Positions 1-6,217 of a stretch of DNA of 27,745 bases are shown here, piece after piece. The first letter of the stretch is position 1; each line of letters opens with the position of its first letter. Origin of the DNA: JAJZCD01 sp964570005 (GTDB taxonomy: Bacteria; Patescibacteriota; Saccharimonadia; Saccharimonadales; UBA4665). A program made the position numbers and the translations under genes. The notes below the pieces were generated by a model. That model saw only the letters and a program-made list of their open reading frames with translations. It was not told the DNA's origin and ran no database searches. The stretch is from assembly GCA_964570005.1 (NCBI GenBank), contig CAZMWE010000013.1, forward strand, positions 1-27,745, read 5' to 3'.

Positions 1-39
1 TTAGCAACAGCGCGTCGCTCAAAAGGGGTTCCCAGCGCG

Positions 40-66
40 AACCCCACGCCCAGCCAAGCATAAGCA
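40..66 (-). repeat. Boundary repeat copy D (partial)
   Basis: This is the leftmost copy of the boundary repeat. On the + strand it reads AGCCAAGCATAAGCACTT from 52, identical to the copy at 688 over that stretch. Sequence to its left (GGGGTT...GAACCCC hairpin, 25-45) is not shared with the other copies. It marks the edge of the methyltransferase unit. Confidence 0.6.
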
Positions 67-67
67 C

Positions 68-646
68 TTAGAACACAAACGGTATGAGCATCTTTGTTTT
101 GGCTTTGTACGACGGATAGACTTTTGGAAACTGTTGCGTCATCAATTTTTCTTCGACGAGGGCACTATAGATAAAGAAAACAGAAGCGATAATAAAAACT
201 ATCAGCCAATATATGTTGACGATAAAGAACGACCCTAGCACCATGAGCAAGATGCTGGTGTAGATTGGGTGTCGGATGTAGGCATACGGCCCTGACGTGA
301 CTAGCTCTGGATTTTGTTTCTCAGTCATAGGCATGCCCCAGTTTTTTCCCAAACATCGCCGAGCCGAAATAGCCAGCATAAAACCAATTAGGAACATAAG
401 AAGCCCAGCTGTCAACACTAGGTGGTTATTGATTGCGTTTTGGTAGTGATTTTTTAATGAATCTGGCAGATTCTTGAACAGGATAACCAGCGCGACGGCT
501 ATAGGAAAGGTAACTATGCGTATACGAATGAACTGCTTTAGATTCGCATGCGAGTGTGTGCCTTTTTTAGATCCACGGGCCGAGGCAATCCAATACAGCC
601 AGAAAATAATCCAGCCTATGGCAATGATGAAGGTTAGAGAGTGCAT
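68..646 (-). CDS. Isoprenylcysteine carboxyl methyltransferase-like integral membrane methyltransferase
   Basis: This 192-aa protein has about five hydrophobic segments (roughly residues 4-23, 43-62, 73-95, 127-145, 146-163). Residues 119-130 read GPYAYIRHPIYT, the signature of the ICMT/PEMT-like family, and a VEE at 164-166 followed by a Phe/Tyr-rich tail fits the cofactor-binding C-terminus of these S-adenosylmethionine-dependent enzymes. Members methylate prenylcysteine or lipid head groups at the membrane; the substrate here is unknown. The family fit is from motif and topology. An extended -10 box (TGC then TACACT) ends 6 nt before the ATG, so the mRNA is probably leaderless. The gene sits alone between two copies of the boundary repeat and is divergent from the VanZ-like gene. 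Confidence 0.82.
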   Translation of the reverse strand: MHSLTFIIAIGWIIFWLYWIASARGSKKGTHSHANLKQFIRIRIVTFPIAVALVILFKNLPDSLKNHYQNAINNHLVLTAGLLMFLIGFMLAISARRCLGKNWGMPMTEKQNPELVTSGPYAYIRHPIYTSILLMVLGSFFIVNIYWLIVFIIASVFFIYSALVEEKLMTQQFPKVYPSYKAKTKMLIPFVF

Positions 647-681
647 AGTTTTAGTGTAGCAAAATTCTAACCTCGTAACAG
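647..681 (-). promoter_or_regulatory. Promoter of the methyltransferase gene, partly inside repeat A
   Basis: On the minus strand TACACT (653-658) is preceded by TGC, giving an extended -10, and lies 6 nt from the ATG. A weak -35 (CTGTTA, 676-681) at 17-nt spacing falls within the repeat, so the repeat may supply part of the promoter. Confidence 0.5.
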
Positions 682-705
682 ATACTTAGCCAAGCATAAG
701 CACTT
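665..705 (-). repeat. Boundary repeat copy A
   Basis: The + strand reads TTCTAACCTCGTAACAG, then ATACTTAGCCAAGCATAAGC. It is nearly identical to copies at 1737 and 2391 and shares the AGCCAAGCATAAGCACTT edge with the copy at 52. It lies between divergent genes. Confidence 0.75.
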
Positions 706-753
706 TGCTTCTTCAGTAGCCCTTCAGCGTATTATGATATAGCATACCTAACT

Positions 754-1734
754 ATGGATATACGTACTTTAATTAGAGTACTAAATGCATCGACCATACT
801 GCTCAGTGGCCTGATTTGGCTTGGTGCCGCTGTATTCCTCCGGGTAAAGAAATATAAGAGCTTCGTATACTTGCTGTTCTTCACAATATTCTACTTTTAC
901 ATCGTTGCTGTTTTGTATTACACGATATTTAAGTTTCAGTCGCTCTTTCTGCTGAACTGGTTGAGTCCAAACCAGCTTATGTTGAAAGGGCATACAGTCG
1001 TACAGGGCATTAATCTTGTACCGCTAGTTGCACTCAGATTGGCCGATGTAAAGACCTCACTACTCAACATCCTGTTGTTCATTCCGTTTGGTTTTGGACT
1101 ACCCTTTATTTCGAAGCTGCAAATGAGAAAAGTAATTATCACTGGCGCACTGTTTAGCATTACAATCGAGCTTTTGCAATTACTTACAGGTGTTCTGGCG
1201 CATAAGTCGTTCCGGACTGCGGATATTAATGACGTGATATTCAATACTACAGGAGCTGCAATTGGCTATCTGTTATTTATCCTATTTATACGCATTTATC
1301 GCAACCATTCTCGCAACTGGAAGATAGTAAGTCACCCGATCTTTAAATATATCGCTGAACGACCACAGAGAGATATACACTTGAGCGGTAAATCGAAAAA
1401 GATACTCATTACGGCTCTAGTAGTCATTATTGCCGCTATGGTTACCTCTTATGCCATTTATCCAAAGGGTGACCATAAAGAAAGTGCGATTCCTCAAAGC
1501 GGAAATCTCTGCGGTAATACGAATGGCACCGGACAGATTATCAGTAAGGGTTACTCCGCCATCACTATTAAGCGGTATGACGGTGTTGTACAAACCATTA
1601 ATCTAACAGCGGAAACAGATATCAGAAACTCGACAGGTACGATATCTGAGTCGGGTTTGAAAATCGGAGAACATGTAACGTTGGTTGTCCATGACCACAA
1701 GACTGCATCCACTGTTTTAGTTTGCAAGGAATAA
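754..1734 (+). CDS. VanZ-like membrane protein with C-terminal DUF5666-like domain
   Basis: This 326-aa protein is a VanZ-like membrane domain fused to a small exported domain. The N-terminal 180 residues contain about five membrane segments and the VanZ motifs NILLFIPFGFGLP (105-117), SITIELLQ (135-142) and RTADINDVIFNTTGAAIGY (154-172). A further membrane segment (about 215-237) leads to a polar C-terminal domain (about 245-326) with the pattern G.I..I....I.I...DG followed by T.I and G..V.L, resembling DUF5666-type beta domains. VanZ proteins are linked to teicoplanin resistance and envelope functions, but the biochemical role is not settled. A -10-like TATGAT or TATAGC lies 10-15 nt before the ATG. 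Convergent with the PhnB-like gene. Confidence 0.8.
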   Translation: MDIRTLIRVLNASTILLSGLIWLGAAVFLRVKKYKSFVYLLFFTIFYFYIVAVLYYTIFKFQSLFLLNWLSPNQLMLKGHTVVQGINLVPLVALRLADVKTSLLNILLFIPFGFGLPFISKLQMRKVIITGALFSITIELLQLLTGVLAHKSFRTADINDVIFNTTGAAIGYLLFILFIRIYRNHSRNWKIVSHPIFKYIAERPQRDIHLSGKSKKILITALVVIIAAMVTSYAIYPKGDHKESAIPQSGNLCGNTNGTGQIISKGYSAITIKRYDGVVQTINLTAETDIRNSTGTISESGLKIGEHVTLVVHDHKTASTVLVCKE

Positions 1735-1736
1735 CA

Positions 1737-1773
1737 TTCTAACTTCGTAACAGATACTCAGCCAAGCATAAAC
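1737..1773 (-). repeat. Boundary repeat copy B
   Basis: The + strand reads TTCTAACTTCGTAACAG, then ATACTCAGCCAAGCATAAAC. It differs from copy A at only a few positions over about 34 nt. It lies between convergent genes and begins 3 nt after the VanZ-like stop codon. Confidence 0.75.
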
Positions 1774-1832
1774 GGAAAGAAGTCTTCTTTAAAGTTCGCT
1801 TACTAGGCAACGGAAATATTTTCTGACAATAT

Positions 1833-2252
1833 TCACTTATTATTAACGGCTGGGCTTATGTTAACAAGCCAGTTCACGCCAAATTTATCAGTGCACATCC
1901 CAAAGGTATCACCCCAGATAGCTTTTTCGAGCGGCATTGTTATATTACCCCTAGCCGACAGCTTCTCGAAGTATCCACGTAGCTCTGTTTCATTATCACC
2001 GATTAGCGACATGTTAAATCCTGCAACAGGTTTATATTCCATTCGCTTTGGCGTATCAGAAGCCATGAATTCAATACCATCAGCCTCGAGCACTGAGTGC
2101 ATGACCAAATCGTCTTCGCTTGGGTCTTTTGAAGCTTTAAATTCTTTGAATGTATTAATTTGAAGCTTGCCACCAAATATAGACTTATAAAATTCCATGG
2201 CTTCACGAGTGTTGTTTTTAAAATTTAGATAAGGATTAAGTTTAGTATGCAT
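1833..2252 (-). CDS. PhnB-like VOC superfamily protein
   Basis: This 139-aa protein matches the PhnB/YjdN-like group of the vicinal oxygen chelate (glyoxalase) superfamily. It opens with NPYLNFKNNTREAMEFYKSI, the characteristic PYL.F...A.EFY..IFGG start, and ends with WGDTFGMCTDKFGVNWLVN, the usual C-terminal strand. Length is normal for the family. Some relatives are wrongly annotated as demethylubiquinone methyltransferases; the substrate is unknown. Unlike most first genes here it has a clear Shine-Dalgarno sequence (GGAGG, 4 nt before the ATG), so it is not leaderless. It is the only gene of its repeat-bounded unit. Confidence 0.85.
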   Translation of the reverse strand: MHTKLNPYLNFKNNTREAMEFYKSIFGGKLQINTFKEFKASKDPSEDDLVMHSVLEADGIEFMASDTPKRMEYKPVAGFNMSLIGDNETELRGYFEKLSARGNITMPLEKAIWGDTFGMCTDKFGVNWLVNISPAVNNK

Positions 2253-2390
2253 ACCGCCTCCAATGATTATTTGTAAATCATATCATTTTTGGGCTACACC
2301 GAGTAACTCCGAATAAATTCTTGTCCTTACTCCCTCTGCAATTCATTACAATCTATATAGGTTTAGGCTGTGTACTTCCCGTCAGTATGG

Positions 2391-2420
2391 TTCTAACCTC
2401 GTAACAGATACTCAGCCAGC
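2391..2420 (-). repeat. Boundary repeat copy C
   Basis: The + strand reads TTCTAACCTCGTAACAG, then ATACTCAGCCAGCATC. It matches copies A and B up to AGCC and then diverges, which defines the right-hand edge of the repeat. It lies 12 nt before the Nudix start codon. Further left, on the minus strand, GTAGCCCAAAAAT (about 2285-2297) also matches the inside of the 2984-3208 gene, so the copy may be longer but interrupted. Confidence 0.7.
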
Positions 2421-2431
2421 ATCTTCGACAG

Positions 2432-2926
2432 ATGCAAAGTGTGCCAAACGTTGTAGCTTACGTTATATATCAAGACAAAGTACGCATGCATCGTCGCAGC
2501 CAAAATAAGAAACACTTTCCGGGTTATCTCATCGGCCCAGGTGGCCACATAAACGAAGGAGAGGACGTACCACAAGCGGCCTGTAGAGAAATCGAGGAAG
2601 AAACAGGCATTATCGTTCCTCCTAGCTCTCTAAAACTCAAGTTTGTTGGTATTCACCATCATACAGATACTCATACTGTATGGGTGAACTGGGGCTATTT
2701 ATCGAAACCTAGTGATATCAAAGGTAGCCTCACACAGTCCGACGAAGGAACCTCCGAGTGGATAGGTCTTGATGAACTCATGAAAATTAAGGACAGCATC
2801 TTCCCTCCGTCACTCGAATACTTTGACCATTTACTCAACAACAACTCAGGTGTTCTCTACACGAGTAGTGAGTGGAGTGGCAATCACTTACAAAGAACGC
2901 TAAGCGAAAATATTCTAGCACCTTAG
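2432..2926 (+). CDS. Nudix hydrolase
   Basis: This 164-aa protein carries a complete Nudix box, GHINEGEDVPQAACREI then EEETGI (about residues 38-61), matching GX5EX7REUXEEXGU with all catalytic Glu residues. Nudix enzymes hydrolyse nucleoside diphosphates linked to another moiety, often for nucleotide clean-up. The WVNWGYL and SEWIGLDEL segments that follow fit the MutT-like fold; the substrate cannot be told from sequence. The start codon lies 12 nt inside the boundary of repeat C and has neither a good Shine-Dalgarno sequence nor a clear -10 nearby, so its start is less certain than the fold. Confidence 0.88.
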   Translation: MQSVPNVVAYVIYQDKVRMHRRSQNKKHFPGYLIGPGGHINEGEDVPQAACREIEEETGIIVPPSSLKLKFVGIHHHTDTHTVWVNWGYLSKPSDIKGSLTQSDEGTSEWIGLDELMKIKDSIFPPSLEYFDHLLNNNSGVLYTSSEWSGNHLQRTLSENILAP

Positions 2927-2983
2927 AGATTATAGACGAATGAATTGATTACGGAGGAGAGTGAATGGAGGAATTCATTATTG

Positions 2984-3208
2984 CTACTCTTCCATTTCCA
3001 AAATTATTACTTCACCATTGCAATATATAAAGCCAAGTTTCTCTAATTTTTGGGCTACAAGAACGAAATCTTCGAGGATGGTGTGCCAAATAGTGGGCTC
3101 ATCCCCAGCCAGTTCAAATAACAGAGGTGGAAATGCTCCAAGTTTTGGGGCATAAGTTTTAATTTGGCACACTTTTATCATTTTGGCCTCACGTGCCGCC
3201 ATTTTCAT
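2984..3208 (-). CDS. Small protein of unknown function; only open copy of the boundary-repeat gene
   Basis: This 74-aa protein is not one I recognise. Its C-terminal half (LAGDEPTIWHTILEDF, then AQKLEKLGFIYCNGEVII) recurs as broken copies at 4078-4184 and 4921-5044 and, more weakly, at 6075-6131. Differences between copies fall largely at third codon positions (for example KLEKLGF is kept while Leu and Gly codons change), so this was a real protein family under selection. No signal peptide or membrane segment is visible. The start could be the first ATG (AGAAAGG just upstream), ATG2 or Met10. It is divergent from the EamA gene 23 nt away. The N-terminal 30 residues are not found in the other copies and could be a chance fusion with the next unit. 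Confidence 0.6.
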   Translation of the reverse strand: MKMAAREAKMIKVCQIKTYAPKLGAFPPLLFELAGDEPTIWHTILEDFVLVAQKLEKLGFIYCNGEVIILEMEE

Positions 3209-3219
3209 CCTTTCTCAGA

Positions 3220-3225
3220 TATAAT
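3220..3225 (+). promoter_or_regulatory. Consensus -10 box, leaderless start of the EamA gene
   Basis: TATAAT lies 6 nt before the ATG at 3232. No good -35 is visible at 16-18 nt. The position decides the start codon in favour of 3232 over an in-frame upstream ATG at 3193. Confidence 0.65.
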
Positions 3226-3231
3226 TCGAGC

Positions 3232-4077
3232 ATGTGGCTCTTCTATTCATTACTATCTGGCGGTCTCTACACGGCCGAAAGTCTTTTACAGCGCTTTCAT
3301 TTGCGTAAGCAAAAGGACGTATGGACATTCGCACTCTTCTATAGCCTCATCGGCGCTATTGTCACATTCCCTTTTGCGGTTGCGTCGCCCAAGATACCGA
3401 CGCATATCACCACTTGGCTGCTTGTATTCCTAGTTGGTATATTGATAGTCGCGAACAATATGCTATTTTTCAAGGCGACTAGCCTCGTTGAGATATCCGT
3501 CGTTAATTCACTGCAAAAGCTACGGCTGGTCTGGATATTTTCACTCAGCATCCTTTTACTACATGATTCGTTCAGCTGGCCTGAGCTATTAGGAACGATT
3601 CTTGTAATTTGTGCTGGCTGGATCATCCTGCACAGTTTCAAGCGTCCTGAGTCTGCTAGGGGCATATGGCTTGTTTTGATATTGTCTCTTGTTAATGGTG
3701 GCATCATTATACTTTTTAAGTACTTACTATCTTCATTTAATTCGGTTAGTCTTACCTTCTTCGCTGATTATCTTCCAGCCACACTACTTACTGCATTAGT
3801 GGCGCCTAAGGCGGCAACTCGCATCAAAGACATTTTCAAGGACGACTGGCGTGTAATTTTCCTAGCTTGTAGCCTCGGCGCATTTTCTAACCTGGCCCTA
3901 AATGCCGCGCTTTCACTCCATGATGCATCTGGCGTATTAGTCATGAATGAAGCATTCCTCATACTCGTCTTGGTTGGCGAGCACATCTTCTTGAAAGAGC
4001 GAGAAAAAACATGGATAAAAGCCGCAACTGTGGCGCTGGCGATAGCGGGAGCCGTGCTTATAGATCTCAGCCACTGA
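3232..4077 (+). CDS. EamA/DMT-superfamily transporter
   Basis: This 281-aa protein (from MWLFYSLLSGG) has about ten hydrophobic helices in two halves, as in EamA drug/metabolite transporters. Supporting motifs are KATSLVEISVVNSLQ at the end of the first half and EAFLILVLVGEHIFLKERE near the C-terminus, where EamA proteins have their conserved Pro/Glu-rich helix and a short GE...E loop. It probably moves a small metabolite across the cytoplasmic membrane; the substrate is unknown. The start is set by TATAAT 6 nt upstream. A degenerate repeat-gene copy begins right at its stop codon. Confidence 0.85.
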   Translation: MWLFYSLLSGGLYTAESLLQRFHLRKQKDVWTFALFYSLIGAIVTFPFAVASPKIPTHITTWLLVFLVGILIVANNMLFFKATSLVEISVVNSLQKLRLVWIFSLSILLLHDSFSWPELLGTILVICAGWIILHSFKRPESARGIWLVLILSLVNGGIIILFKYLLSSFNSVSLTFFADYLPATLLTALVAPKAATRIKDIFKDDWRVIFLACSLGAFSNLALNAALSLHDASGVLVMNEAFLILVLVGEHIFLKEREKTWIKAATVALAIAGAVLIDLSH

Positions 4078-4184
4078 GAATAACCTTCCCGTTAAAATAG
4101 GTGAAGCCGAGTTTCTCCAATTTGCGAGCTAAAAGTCAATAATCAGAAAGTAAAGTGTGCCTAATAGCGGACTCTTCTCCAGCC
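4078..4184 (-). pseudogene. Degenerate copy (F) of the boundary-repeat small gene
   Basis: On the minus strand this reads LAGEESAIRHTLLSDY, a TGA stop, then LLARKLEKLGFTYFNGKVI, aligning without gaps to the C-terminal half of the 74-aa protein at 2984-3208. There is no start codon in frame upstream, and sequence similarity stops at TTGGCT (4180-4184). It is a truncated, inactive fragment. Confidence 0.75.
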
Positions 4185-4225
4185 AAGAAAAATGACACAT
4201 ACGCAATGCATGTGTCATTTTTCTT
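4185..4225. terminator. 16-bp perfect stem-loop, bidirectional terminator
   Basis: AAGAAAAATGACACAT (4185-4200) pairs perfectly with ATGTGTCATTTTTCTT (4210-4225) around a 9-nt loop. The T-rich arm gives a U-tract in either direction. It lies 15 nt after the antitoxin stop and would also stop transcripts from the EamA gene. It begins exactly at the AGCC edge of repeat copy F. Confidence 0.8.
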
Positions 4226-4239
4226 GTTTATGCTTGCTT

Positions 4240-4548
4240 TTACTTTATTTTTAGCTCTTTCCGATCCTCGGCAAAATCATGCACTACCGCTCCAAGCAGC
4301 GTCTGATATGGAATGTTGTTCCGCTTAGCTTTTGCCTTGATCTTAATTAGATCAAGCTGATTAATGCGTAATGTAATGGGCTTGGAAGTATTCAGCTGAT
4401 GATAGCGCTCAGCGGCTTCTTTGAGCATTTTTTTAGTGTCATCGAAGTTAGGGACTTCTTCAAAGTCGTCCTTTTCAAAGGCCTCTTCTAGCAATCGCTC
4501 TTCTTCGTCTAGAGCGAGATCAGAAAACGGTTCATTCATATTACTCAT
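4240..4548 (-). CDS. Antitoxin with C-terminal ribbon-helix-helix (BrnA/CopG-like)
   Basis: This 102-aa protein has an acidic, probably toxin-neutralising N-terminal half (residues 1-55, DLALDEEERLLEEAFEKDD) and a basic C-terminal segment, ITLRINQLDLIKIKAKAKRN then IPYQTLLGAVVHDF, which is a typical ribbon-helix-helix DNA-binding domain of COG5304/CopG-type antitoxins. Its ATG overlaps the toxin stop by 8 nt (ATGAGTAA) and has AGGAG upstream, so translation is coupled. In this family the antitoxin also represses its operon. Toxin-first order matches BrnT-BrnA systems. Confidence 0.78.
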   Translation of the reverse strand: MSNMNEPFSDLALDEEERLLEEAFEKDDFEEVPNFDDTKKMLKEAAERYHQLNTSKPITLRINQLDLIKIKAKAKRNNIPYQTLLGAVVHDFAEDRKELKIK

Positions 4549-4831
4549 GATTATCTCCTTTTATATATTTTTTCGTTAAGGCACTGCTCGGGTAAATGGT
4601 TTTAAGAAATATTTCGTTCTTTTGTATATTAATCACATAAGGCACAGCATATGCGTAGTTTTTGATTCTTATTACGTAAATTCGCTGATTTGGGCGGCTT
4701 TTGCTTAGGTGGGCTATATCTGCCAGCAAGTCTCCCTTGCTAATAGCACCGATGATTTTGTCAAAACCTACACCTCTCGTGGCTTTCAAAAGCTGATTCT
4801 TTTCTTCACTGAAATTAATATCAAAAGCCAT
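4541..4831 (-). CDS. BrnT-like type II toxin
   Basis: This 96-aa protein starts at MAFDINFSEEKN. It resembles BrnT/COG2929 toxins, RelE-fold ribonucleases: FSEEKNQLLKATRGVGFDKI matches the family's N-terminal pattern (D..K...L...GVSF), and RIYVIRIKNYAYAVPYVI plus FLKTIYPSSALTKKYIK matches the strand and final ISARKA..E...Y-type tail, though divergently. It would cleave mRNA when the antitoxin is lost. An upstream in-frame ATG exists, but the promoter overlaps it, so the start at 4831 is preferred. Assignment to BrnT rather than another RelE-like family is moderate. Confidence 0.7.
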   Translation of the reverse strand: MAFDINFSEEKNQLLKATRGVGFDKIIGAISKGDLLADIAHLSKSRPNQRIYVIRIKNYAYAVPYVINIQKNEIFLKTIYPSSALTKKYIKGDNHE

Positions 4832-4838
4832 TACTATT

Positions 4839-4867
4839 ATGATAAAGACTTGTACATGTATTGTCAA
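4839..4867 (-). promoter_or_regulatory. Strong promoter of the toxin-antitoxin operon with internal palindrome
   Basis: On the minus strand TTGACA (4862-4867), a 17-nt spacer and TATCAT (4839-4844) form a near-consensus promoter; the ATG follows 7 nt later, so the transcript is probably leaderless. The palindrome TACATGTA (4853-4860) between the boxes is a plausible site for autorepression by the RHH antitoxin. Confidence 0.75.
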
Positions 4868-4920
4868 TACAATTTAAAACCGCTAATTGCTCCCCGCAGG
4901 TTTTTATACAATCACGCGCT

Positions 4921-5044
4921 AGGAACAGGGTCAACAATAATCACGCTGCCAGTGTGGTAGACAAACCCTAATTTCTCTAATTTTTGTCCGACAACAATGA
5001 AATCCGTAATCAAGGGGTGTCAGTTGAGAGACTCATCCCCAGCC
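4921..5044 (-). pseudogene. Degenerate copy (G) of the boundary-repeat small gene
   Basis: On the minus strand this reads KAGDESLN, a TGA stop, HPLITDFIVVGQKLEKLGF, then VYHTGSVIIVDP, aligned without gaps to the 74-aa protein at 2984-3208. It has no start codon. It fills most of the gap between the toxin promoter and the 83-aa gene. Confidence 0.75.
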
Positions 5045-5056
5045 TTGAAACCTTTG

Positions 5057-5086
5057 ATAAATCCACAGTTTAAATTGTGGATTTAT
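5057..5086. terminator. 11-bp perfect stem-loop, terminator or regulatory hairpin
   Basis: ATAAATCCACA (5057-5067) pairs with TGTGGATTTAT (5076-5086) around GTTTAAAT. The AT-rich outer stem would work as a terminator for either strand. It lies just to the right of repeat copy G, as the hairpin at 4185 does for copy F. Confidence 0.5.
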
Positions 5087-5134
5087 TGCTACAAATAAGG
5101 ATAATCGAGTCCTACTTAACCACTCAGACGGTGT

Positions 5135-5140
5135 TAGAAT
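5135..5140 (+). promoter_or_regulatory. -10 box, leaderless start of the 83-aa gene
   Basis: TAGAAT lies 6 nt before the ATG at 5147. No recognisable -35 or Shine-Dalgarno sequence is present. Confidence 0.45.
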
Positions 5141-5146
5141 ATATAC

Positions 5147-5398
5147 ATGAGCTTGTCCTATGACGACCTACAAGCGATCCGTAGTATCGTTGAAGAAACG
5201 GTGAATTCTCTTCGTGGCGACATTGAAGCGCTAGGCAACGACATTAAAGATACTTATGAAATGATAGCTGGGCTTCAAAAAGCAGTTGGAGGCAGCGAGT
5301 CATTTCAAAAGTTAAGTGTCGAAAAGAAGATACTTAGACTGCACGCCGAGTTAGTAGAGGCAGCTAAACAAGCTGGTGTAACCCTACCAAGCCATTAA
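5147..5398 (+). CDS. Small coiled-coil protein of unknown function
   Basis: This 83-aa soluble protein is not one I recognise. Residues 1-45 (LQAIRSIVEETVNSLRGDIE and onward) have heptad-like hydrophobic spacing and should form a coiled coil; residues 52-80 form a second predicted helix. No signal or membrane segment. Similar short coiled-coil ORFs are common in CPR mobile regions, so it may be a regulatory or adaptor protein. It is the only gene of its repeat-bounded unit, divergent from the toxin operon. Confidence 0.6.
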   Translation: MSLSYDDLQAIRSIVEETVNSLRGDIEALGNDIKDTYEMIAGLQKAVGGSESFQKLSVEKKILRLHAELVEAAKQAGVTLPSH

Positions 5399-5431
5399 GT
5401 CCCGACCTGTGAGTTATTACCAACAGCCCTC

Positions 5432-5443
5432 TTATCGCGATAA
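5432..5443. repeat. 12-bp perfect palindrome
   Basis: TTATCGCGATAA is a perfect palindrome 34 nt after the 83-aa gene. With no loop it cannot fold as a hairpin, so it may be a protein-binding site. It could also be chance. Confidence 0.3.
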
Positions 5444-5464
5444 TGCCCTTTTGTTTATCTATTA

Positions 5465-5518
5465 ACGCAATCCAGCTCCTCAAAAGTTTGGAATGAGAAC
5501 CATTCCCCCAGCCAAGCG
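5465..5518 (-). repeat. Boundary repeat copy H (degenerate)
   Basis: The + strand ends CCCCCAGCCAAGCGTAAAT, matching the shared edge of copies D, A and B (AGCCAAGCATAA). Inside the copy, similarity to the 74-aa gene is weak and frame-shifted. It lies between the 83-aa and 136-aa genes. Confidence 0.5.
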
Positions 5519-5555
5519 TAAATATGTTTACCTCTTTATCAACGAAACTATTTCC

Positions 5556-5966
5556 CTATTTATCCATAATTCTATTCAGATTAGAGTACCACTCTCGTTG
5601 AGATTCATATAGTTGGTTGATGATCGGCACCGATCTTATCTGATAGGGTATATATTTTAACCAAGCCACACGATCATTATCGTTCATGGCTTCTTCCATG
5701 GACCAAACTGTATCCAGTGTATTTAAATACATTGAGGCCAGCGCTTTGGCCTTTTGCTCTTGGCCCTTAGGGAGCTTCCCGCCTTCGATGAAATAAGGGC
5801 GGAGTTCAGGCTGGTCTATAAATATACGATTCAATTGAATCAGAATTGATCCAATTTGGCCGTTCGCGCTTACGGCTCTCGCACGTTTGTTGGATATCCA
5901 AGCCATGAGAGCGCCTAGCATAGAGACAACTGCGCCCACGACTGAGATCCACGTGGTAAGGCTCAT
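5556..5966 (-). CDS. Small membrane-anchored protein, DUF4760-like
   Basis: This 136-aa protein has one N-terminal membrane helix (about residues 4-24) followed by a helical cytoplasmic or surface domain. The segment QLNRIFIDQPELRPYF, then a long helix with LNTLDTVW, resembles DUF4760/DUF6082-type proteins, where the same LNRIF...PELR.YF pattern follows an N-terminal helix. Function unknown; the family link is from memory of the pattern only. A strong promoter gives a leaderless start. Confidence 0.62.
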   Translation of the reverse strand: MSLTTWISVVGAVVSMLGALMAWISNKRARAVSANGQIGSILIQLNRIFIDQPELRPYFIEGGKLPKGQEQKAKALASMYLNTLDTVWSMEEAMNDNDRVAWLKYIPYQIRSVPIINQLYESQREWYSNLNRIMDK

Positions 5967-5972
5967 AAGACA

Positions 5973-6001
5973 ACTATAGCTAGACTACCAGTGTATTTCA
6001 A
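5973..6001 (-). promoter_or_regulatory. Promoter of the 136-aa gene
   Basis: On the minus strand TTGAAA (5996-6001), a 17-nt spacer and TATAGT (5973-5978), with the ATG 6 nt downstream. Leaderless transcript expected. Confidence 0.72.
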
Positions 6002-6074
6002 GGAACCTCCGGAATGGGAGTTTCGTACGACTTATTTTGGGTTCATTACAAACCCCGCCCATCACAAACAGATG

Positions 6075-6133
6075 AGCAGGCTGCAAAAAATCACTCGATA
6101 AGTTCCGCTTATAGCAAACTCATCCCTAGCCAA
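6075..6133 (-). repeat. Boundary repeat copy I (degenerate)
   Basis: On the minus strand TTGGCTAGGGATGAGTTTGC and the following 40 nt align to the 74-aa gene (LAGDEP...), ending near a GCAGCC that matches GTAGCC there; reading gives LARDEFAISGTYRVIF. No open frame remains. Confidence 0.55.
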
Positions 6134-6200
6134 TGTATTTCACGATCTCATCGTCTATGATGACCGACTTCCAGTGACACCTAACGGTATATAGGACTAT

Positions 6201-6211
6201 TGGTATACAAT
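6201..6211 (+). promoter_or_regulatory. Extended -10 promoter of the polysaccharide deacetylase gene
   Basis: TGGTATACAAT contains an extended -10 (TG, n, TATACA, or TACAAT one step on), 6 nt before the ATG at 6218. This favours the ATG over the in-frame TTG at 6200. Confidence 0.6.
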
Positions 6212-6217
6212 ATTTTT

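Noticed and set aside
2393..2575. A 60-codon minus-strand ORF opposite the Nudix gene
   Set aside because: It is a shadow of the Nudix gene that merely ends in repeat copy C.
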